From positions 1 to 12,018 of the forward strand of contig CAMXTM010000031.1 in the NCBI GenBank assembly GCA_947246775.1: DNA of 12,018 nucleotides, read 5' to 3'. Origin of the DNA: an uncultured Clostridium sp. Lineage in GTDB: Bacteria > Bacillota > Clostridia > Lachnospirales > Anaerotignaceae. The notes under the pieces are model-generated. The model made no database searches. It had not been told where the DNA came from and saw only the letters and a program-made list of their open reading frames with translations. Position 1 is the stretch's first letter, and the number at the start of each line of letters is the position of its first letter. Made by a program: the position numbers and the translations under genes. Positions 6,960 through 12,018 of the stretch are shown here, piece after piece.

Positions 6960-8777
6960 ATGCGTTTTTTTCAGCCGTTCGGTCTTTTTGCCTTGATAGG
7001 GATTCCTATTATTGTTTTGATGTATTTATTAAAGCAAAAATATAAAGAGCAAAAAGTATCTAGTTTGTATTTGTGGAAAAGGGCAGAAAGCTATAGTATG
7101 TCACAACAGCCATGGCAAAAACTCAGAAAAAATTTGTTAATGTTTTTGCAAATAGCGTTTGTACTTTTGCTTGCCATAGGGCTTGCTAATCCATACATAA
7201 TGGGGGGAGAAGAAACAAGTCATATGATATTTGGCTTAGACTGTTCCTTAAGTATGCAGGCAAAAGATGGACAAGAAGGCAAAAGTCGTTTAGAACAAGC
7301 AAAACAAAGTATAAAAAATCAAATAGAGCAAGCACCACCAAGTAGTATATTTAGTATTGTACTTTTACAGGACACACCCACAATTGTAATAAGTAATAGT
7401 ACAGATAAAAGGGCATTGCTCAAGCAGTTAGAAAATATAAAAGCAACAAATGGAGGAGTAAACTGGCAAAATAGTAGAGAAATATTACAACTTGCTGGAG
7501 CAGAAAATGGACAAATTAGTATCTATACTGACCAACATCAAAGCTTATTAGACGATTTGGATATACAACAGAATATATTAGGGCAAAATAGTGAAAATAC
7601 AGCAATTACATTACTTTCTCATAGTCAAGGAGAAAGTGGTTGGCAGGCACTTGTAAAAGTTTCCCATTTTGGAGAGAATGAGATTACTAAAACAGTAAAT
7701 TTGTTTTGTGATGGAAAAGCGTTTGACAGAAAAGAAATTACAATAGAGGGAGGAAGCAGTAAAGATGTAATATTTACAGGAATCCCTCAAGAAACAACAG
7801 CATTAACAGCAACACTCACACCAGAAGATGTTTTGGAAGCAGATGATAGAGCATATGATGGCGCTTTTTCACAAACAAAAAAGAAAGTGCTGTTAGTTAC
7901 AGAACAAAATATATTTTTAGAAAAAGTATATAGTCTTTTGCCAGATGTAGAATTGTATAAAACAGACACAGAACACATAGAGTTATTACAAGGATATTCA
8001 TTGTATATATTTGATGGTATAATACCAGAACAGTTACCAAGTGATGGCTATTATGTATTTTGGAACTTGCCAGATGAAAACAATATATTAAATTTAGGAG
8101 CGACACAACAAATTCAAGGTGAAGCAACAACACAAGGCTATGGAAATATTACATTAGCAGATACGTTGACATTTGATATTGAGCAATCAAAAACATTTGA
8201 TACCCCAATGTGGGCGTCACCTATATTAACAGCAGACCAAAAAGCCATTGCTATTGCAGGAGAACAAAATGGTAAAAAAATGGCAATATTTGCATTTGAT
8301 ATTCATGATACAGATTTGCCATTGCAAAAAGAGTTTCCTATATTGATATATAATTTGCAAAATTGGTTTTTTGAGCAAAATGGTCAGCAATCTTTAGAGT
8401 CTATAGAATCAGGACAAACTGTGGAAATTTCACTTTTACCAGAAACAAAACAAGCAAGTATACAATTTCCAGATGGAAAAAGTGTAAAAATAGCACCACC
8501 ATTTCCGCCAGCTCCTTTTATAGATACTGAACAAACAGGAATTTATACATTGATACAAAAAGATGAAGCAGAACAGCAAACGACCAATACATTTGCTGTA
8601 AATGCAAAGACAACAGGAGAATCTGATTTAATACAACAATATCAAAATGATATGGAAATGGAGCAGCATAAAGAAAAGAAAGTCATAAAAGTAGGAAAAA
8701 GTATTCAAAACATAGTAATATTAATGTTACTTTTGTTATTGCTTATAGAATGGAAGGTGAATTGCCGTGAACATTGA
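6960..8777 (+). CDS. BatA-type vWA domain membrane protein
   Basis: A 605-residue protein. Residues 1-80 match the BatA N-terminal (aerotolerance regulator N-terminal) layout: FFQPFGLFALIGIPIIVLMY as helix 1 (7-25), a basic cytoplasmic loop, then helix 2 (59-78) ending ANPYI. A vWA domain follows from about 88, with the MIDAS motif D94-C-S96-L-S98. Its threonine position looks replaced (NGGVNW, Val167), and the last motif reads TDQH (D191) rather than TDG, so metal binding may be weakened. Residues 190-300 appear to be beta-rich. Residues 305-370 resemble a degenerate GATase-like strand-helix pattern (KVLLVTEQN, then LYIFDGIIPEQLPSDG). A third helix (582-597) closes the protein, placing the vWA domain outside the membrane. 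It overlaps the next gene by 11 bases. The role, probably protein-protein docking in an envelope complex, is inferred from family context. Confidence 0.85.
   Translation: MRFFQPFGLFALIGIPIIVLMYLLKQKYKEQKVSSLYLWKRAESYSMSQQPWQKLRKNLLMFLQIAFVLLLAIGLANPYIMGGEETSHMIFGLDCSLSMQAKDGQEGKSRLEQAKQSIKNQIEQAPPSSIFSIVLLQDTPTIVISNSTDKRALLKQLENIKATNGGVNWQNSREILQLAGAENGQISIYTDQHQSLLDDLDIQQNILGQNSENTAITLLSHSQGESGWQALVKVSHFGENEITKTVNLFCDGKAFDRKEITIEGGSSKDVIFTGIPQETTALTATLTPEDVLEADDRAYDGAFSQTKKKVLLVTEQNIFLEKVYSLLPDVELYKTDTEHIELLQGYSLYIFDGIIPEQLPSDGYYVFWNLPDENNILNLGATQQIQGEATTQGYGNITLADTLTFDIEQSKTFDTPMWASPILTADQKAIAIAGEQNGKKMAIFAFDIHDTDLPLQKEFPILIYNLQNWFFEQNGQQSLESIESGQTVEISLLPETKQASIQFPDGKSVKIAPPFPPAPFIDTEQTGIYTLIQKDEAEQQTTNTFAVNAKTTGESDLIQQYQNDMEMEQHKEKKVIKVGKSIQNIVILMLLLLLLIEWKVNCREH
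8754..8759 (+). promoter_or_regulatory. Ribosome binding site supporting the GTG 8767 start
   Basis: AAGGTG sits seven bases before GTG 8767. The next in-frame ATG (8779) is 19 bases away, too far for this site, so the GTG start is chosen. Confidence 0.6.
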
Positions 8778-11526
8778 TATGATAAGACCTTTATGGCTTT
8801 TACTTTTTCCTGTTGTAGTAGTGCTATTGTATATCATAGCAAAAAAAGGAAAATTAAATAATACATTTTATAGAAGATTTTTTATAACAATAAGAAGTGT
8901 TGTTGCTTTGCTGTTGATATTGGCATTGTGTGGCATTACAATACAAAAAACATCAGAAAGAGTTACAACAATATTTGCGGTAGACTTATCGGATAGTACA
9001 AAAGAAGCACAAGAAAATGTAAAAACATTTTTAAAGCAAGCAGAAAATAACAGAACTGATAAAGATAGTGTAGGCTTGCTTTGTTTTGGTGGAGATGCAG
9101 TTTTAGAGCAATTTTCCGAAAATAATACAATGGCGATTCCTCAAACTTTTTTGTCGTATGTACAAAAAAATGCGACTAATATTAGTGGTGTATTAAATTT
9201 GGCAACTTCTATTATGCCAGAGCAGACAAGAAAAAGAATTGTATTGATTAGTGATGGTATAGAAACAGTAGGAGATGGCTATGCGCAGTCAAAATTACTT
9301 CAAGCACAAGGTATTACAGTAGATGTATTTTCCTTACAATCAGAAGAAAAACCAGAAGTACAGTTATCAGCATTGCAAATTTCTAGCTTAATCAATAAAA
9401 ATACAGAATATGATGTCACATTACAAATTAGTAGTAATATTGATACTAATGCGAATGTAAAATTATTTAAAGGCAATACATTGATAGCAAATGAAACGAT
9501 AGCTGTATCAAAAGGAGAAAGTAATATTGTATTTTCAGATAGTACAGAAAATGGTGGAAGTATTATATATAGAGCAGAATTGACAGCAGAGCAAGACACA
9601 CTTTCACAAAATAATAAAGCATATGCCTACTGCTATATTACAGATGTAGCACAAATATTATTAGTGGAGCAGTCTGAAAGCGGTAATGTATGGGAAGATT
9701 TTTTGCAAAATAGTCAAGTAGCGGTTACAAAAGTAGCAGTAGAAAATGTGCCTGTTACAGTAGAGCAGTTAAATCAATATGATGGCATTATTATGGCGGA
9801 CGTATCAGCAGAAAATATGCCAAATGGATTTATGGACGCATTGGAAAGTTATGTAAAAACAACAGGTGGAGGACTTTTTGTAACAGGTGGAGAAAACTCT
9901 TTTGCACTAGGAGGATATTATAAAACAAAATTAGAAGATATATTGCCTGTAGAAATGGAATTAAAAACAGAGGGAGAAAATAATAGTCTTGGCATGGTAA
10001 TGGTAATAGACCGCTCTGGAAGTATGGACGGTGGAAGCTATGGCATTTCAAAAATAGAAATGGCAAAAGAAGCCTGTATTAGAAGTTTAAGCAGTTTTAT
10101 GCCTGGCGACTGTTTAGGTGTCATTGCGTTTGATGATATAGCACAATGGGCAGTACCTTTTCAAACGGTGCAAGATAATATAGAATCAATCAGAATGGGC
10201 ATAGGTAGTATACAGCCTGGAGGAGGTACAAGCATATTACCAGGATTAAATGCGGCATATGAAGTGTTAAAAGATGCAAATACAAAACAAAAACATATTA
10301 TACTTTTAACAGATGGAGAAGCAGAAAAAACAGGTTATGATGGTGTTATTGAGAGAATGCGTCAAAGTGGTATTACATTGTCTTCTGTTGCAGTAGGTAC
10401 AGGAGCAGATGTCTCTCTTTTAAAAAGATTAGCAGAGCAAGGCGGCGGAAGATACTACTTTACAAATGAATTTAGTGACTTGCCTGAAATATTTGCAAAA
10501 GAGACATTGCTTGCAGGAAAAGAGTATATTAACAATAGAACATTTTACCCTAAACAAAAAAATGCATCAGCGATTATGGCAGATATTGACAGTGTAGCAG
10601 CATTATATGGTTATGTTGGCACAACTGCAAAACCAAGAGCAGATGTAGTTTTAGAAAGCGACAAAGAAGAACCTATATTAGCAGCATGGCAATATGGCTT
10701 GGGTAGAACAGCAGTCTGGACAAGTGATGTTTCTGGGCAATGGAGTAAAGACTGGTTAAATTCTGCGCAAGGAAGACAGATATTACAAAATAGTATATCT
10801 TGGGTAATGAAAAAGCAGAGCAGTAAAGATGTGACAGCAACAGCAGTAATAGAGGGCGAAAAAAGCCTTTTAACTGTTGAAATGGCATATGATGAAAGCA
10901 TTACAGAAGTAAAGGGTACAGTAGTTTCTAATGATAATAGAACATATGAAGTTGCCTTAGATAGAACAGCACCAAATATATATGCAGGTAGTATGGATAC
11001 TATAGCAGAGGGTGGCTATATATTAAATTTGCAAATAACAAATGAGCAGGGAGAAACAGAAAGTATCAATACAGGTTTTGCTATTGCATATCCTAAAGAA
11101 TATGATAGACGAAATTGGGGAAAAGGAGATGTATTATTAAATAGGATTGCAGAGGCGACAGGTGGACGTGTGCTTACAGATGGAGAAAATGTATTCACAG
11201 AAAAGCCACAAGCTGTTTCAGATACAAAGGACTTGACTACACTGTTTTTAATATTAGCATTAGTGTTGTTTTTAATAGATGTATTTTTTAGAAGATTCAG
11301 TGCAGTGACACAAAAAATAGAAGCAGTTGTAAAAAATATGAAAAAGGAGAAAAAACAAACAGAGACAGCAAAAACAGTGCAGAATAAGAAATTTGAAAAA
11401 GAGATGAAACAAGCACAAAAAAGACAGCAAAAAAATGATAAAAAAGAACAAGAGAAAGAGGAAGAGCAGGGTAGTAAAAATATGGCTGTACAGTTAGCAG
11501 CTGCAAAGAAAAAAAGAAAGAGATAG
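8767..11526 (+). CDS. vWA / GATase-like / vWA multidomain membrane protein
   Basis: A 919-residue last gene of the operon. Two N-terminal helices (8-25 and 38-57) flank a basic loop. The first vWA domain (about 66-195) has a full MIDAS set: D73-L-S75-D-S77, T137 and D163 (ISDGIE). A beta-sandwich linker follows (200-285). A GATase-like fold lies at about 290-400 (YDGIIMADVS at 338-347, GGGLFVTGGENSFALGG at 367-383) without a visible catalytic triad. The second vWA domain (405-580) also has an intact MIDAS: D415-R-S417-G-S419, T488 and D516 (LTDGE). A further beta-rich region (600-810) precedes helix 3 (823-840), and the last 75 residues are a Lys/Glu/Gln-rich cytoplasmic tail. The positive-inside rule places all folded domains outside the cell membrane. 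It is probably a metal-dependent adhesion or scaffold subunit partnering the BatA-type protein. The specific function is unknown. Confidence 0.87.
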   Translation: MNIDMIRPLWLLLFPVVVVLLYIIAKKGKLNNTFYRRFFITIRSVVALLLILALCGITIQKTSERVTTIFAVDLSDSTKEAQENVKTFLKQAENNRTDKDSVGLLCFGGDAVLEQFSENNTMAIPQTFLSYVQKNATNISGVLNLATSIMPEQTRKRIVLISDGIETVGDGYAQSKLLQAQGITVDVFSLQSEEKPEVQLSALQISSLINKNTEYDVTLQISSNIDTNANVKLFKGNTLIANETIAVSKGESNIVFSDSTENGGSIIYRAELTAEQDTLSQNNKAYAYCYITDVAQILLVEQSESGNVWEDFLQNSQVAVTKVAVENVPVTVEQLNQYDGIIMADVSAENMPNGFMDALESYVKTTGGGLFVTGGENSFALGGYYKTKLEDILPVEMELKTEGENNSLGMVMVIDRSGSMDGGSYGISKIEMAKEACIRSLSSFMPGDCLGVIAFDDIAQWAVPFQTVQDNIESIRMGIGSIQPGGGTSILPGLNAAYEVLKDANTKQKHIILLTDGEAEKTGYDGVIERMRQSGITLSSVAVGTGADVSLLKRLAEQGGGRYYFTNEFSDLPEIFAKETLLAGKEYINNRTFYPKQKNASAIMADIDSVAALYGYVGTTAKPRADVVLESDKEEPILAAWQYGLGRTAVWTSDVSGQWSKDWLNSAQGRQILQNSISWVMKKQSSKDVTATAVIEGEKSLLTVEMAYDESITEVKGTVVSNDNRTYEVALDRTAPNIYAGSMDTIAEGGYILNLQITNEQGETESINTGFAIAYPKEYDRRNWGKGDVLLNRIAEATGGRVLTDGENVFTEKPQAVSDTKDLTTLFLILALVLFLIDVFFRRFSAVTQKIEAVVKNMKKEKKQTETAKTVQNKKFEKEMKQAQKRQQKNDKKEQEKEEEQGSKNMAVQLAAAKKKRKR

Positions 11527-11541
11527 ATATTTGCTGTATGC

Positions 11542-11574
11542 AAAAAGAAGTAGCTAAAAATACTACTTCTTTTT
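11542..11574 (+). terminator. Intrinsic terminator of the operon
   Basis: A perfect 12-bp inverted repeat (11542-11553 AAAAAGAAGTAG, 11563-11574 CTACTTCTTTTT) with a 9-base loop ends in a T run, starting 15 bases after the last stop codon. The A-run/T-run symmetry means it could also act on the opposite strand, though no minus-strand gene is seen. Confidence 0.85.
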
Positions 11575-11749
11575 CATGCTATATTTATGGAGAGAACAAA
11601 GTAAAAAGGTGGTGATATTTATAAAAATGTGTCGTTTTATGTCATTTTATAATAATTTAATACTTTGTAAACAAAATTTAACAGAATTGACACTATATTT
11701 CAACATTGCTCCGTTATTATAGAGTAAATAATATATTTTAGAATGTCAG

Positions 11750-11782
11750 AAAAGACTTAGGCTATGCCTTTAAGCCTTTTTT
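11750..11782 (+). terminator. Second terminator-like hairpin in the intergenic region
   Basis: AAAAGACTTAGGC (11750-11762) pairs with GCCTTTAAGCCTTTT (11766-11780) around a TAT loop. There is one A-C mismatch and a two-base T bulge, and six T's follow (11777-11782). It may be a back-up terminator for the operon, a terminator for a short transcript from 11575-11750, or the remnant of an attenuator. No riboswitch class is recognised in the 363 bases between genes. Confidence 0.5.
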
Positions 11783-11809
11783 GGAATGTTAAATAATCTA
11801 AGATATATT
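11781..11809 (+). promoter_or_regulatory. Sigma-A type promoter for the downstream Asn/His-rich gene
   Basis: TTGGAA (11781-11786; 4 of 6 to TTGACA), a 17-base spacer and TATATT (11804-11809; 5 of 6 to TATAAT) lie directly after the hairpin. Transcription would start near 11816, giving an AT-rich leader of about 75 bases before GTG 11890. Confidence 0.5.
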
Positions 11810-11873
11810 AAAAAATATAGTTTATATGTTTTAATAAAAGCATAATTTTGTAAAAAGGATTTATTAAGAGGGA

Positions 11874-11882
11874 AAGGGGGAA
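11874..11882 (+). promoter_or_regulatory. Ribosome binding site for the GTG 11890 start
   Basis: AAGGGGGAA lies about nine bases before GTG 11890. No in-frame ATG with a comparable site exists nearby, so this site fixes a GTG start. Confidence 0.65.
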
Positions 11883-11889
11883 GCCAACT

Positions 11890-12018
11890 GTGTCAAAACA
11901 GCAAAATAGTCGAAATAATCATAATAATCACAACAATCGTAATGCTCACAATAGCAGTCATAATAATTATAGTAGTAGTCAAAAGAGACCGCAAAAAAGA
12001 ACAGAAAGAGCTGCAAAG
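11890..12018 (+). CDS. N-terminal part of an Asn/His/Ser-rich protein (3' end outside window)
   Basis: Forty-three codons are visible, starting at GTG 11890 after a strong AAGGGGGAA ribosome binding site. The sequence is low in complexity: Asn, His, Ser and Gln dominate residues 1-33, followed by a basic stretch (KRPQKRTERAAK) that often precedes a membrane helix in Gram-positive envelope proteins. No domain can be recognised in so short a piece. A membrane protein with a disordered cytoplasmic N-terminus is one possibility, but nothing in the visible sequence proves it. It has its own promoter and lies behind the operon terminator, so it is probably a separate transcription unit. Confidence 0.65.
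   Translation, partial: MSKQQNSRNNHNNHNNRNAHNSSHNNYSSSQKRPQKRTERAAK
11914..11940 (+). repeat. Imperfect 9-base tandem repeat encoding Asn-Asn-His units
   Basis: Three units read AATAATCAT, AATAATCAC and AACAATCGT, encoding NNH, NNH and NNR. Related AAT/CAY codons continue to about 11965. The DNA-level similarity points to local slippage expansion. Confidence 0.6.

Noticed and set aside
11687..11720. Promoter with perfect TTGACA (11687-11692) and TATTAT (11715-11720)
   Set aside because: The spacer is 22 bases, well outside the usual 16-18, and no -10-like box lies at the right distance.
11527..11889. Riboswitch, tRNA, CRISPR or small RNA in the only long intergenic stretch
   Set aside because: Only two hairpins with T runs, a promoter and a possible tiny frame are visible. 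No cloverleaf, repeat-spacer pattern or known aptamer core is recognisable by eye.

Overview
The window is very AT-rich. All its genes lie on the + strand, with strong AGGAGG-type ribosome binding sites, A/T-ending codons and tight head-to-tail spacing. This suggests a low-GC Firmicute, most likely an anaerobe of the class Clostridia. That placement is an inference from composition and gene style; no marker gene here fixes the genus.

Layout: (1) 1-996 is the 3' part of a UvrD/PcrA-type superfamily 1 helicase whose start lies before the window. (2) A clear extended -10 promoter near 1054-1062 starts a six-cistron operon, 1099-11526. It encodes a large membrane-anchored protein with a glutamine-amidotransferase-like (GATase-like) fold, an ABC-2 type ATPase, its six-helix permease, a membrane-anchored coiled-coil protein interrupted by a frameshift, a BatA-type von Willebrand factor A (vWA) protein, and a 919-residue protein with the order vWA, GATase-like, vWA. 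Three junctions overlap (14, 4 and 11 bases), and a perfect 12-bp hairpin terminator closes the operon at 11542-11574. (3) 11575-11889 is intergenic: a second terminator-like hairpin is followed directly by a promoter with a roughly 75-base leader. (4) 11890 to the window end is the GTG-started beginning of a protein with an Asn/His/Ser-rich N-terminus.

The operon looks like one envelope machine. Predicted topology places the vWA domains, the GATase-like domains and the coiled coil outside the cytoplasm, with the ABC ATPase and permease as the energised core. The architecture recalls the ABC plus GATase-like arrangement of the GldA/GldF/GldG gliding proteins and the BatA/vWA proteins usually encoded with MoxR ATPases, but no MoxR or DUF58 gene is present here. 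The substrate and function are unknown.

The most notable oddity is a -1 frame disruption at a T5A5 run (5661-5670). It splits the coiled-coil protein into a 64-residue membrane fragment and a 410-residue body that lacks its own ribosome binding site.
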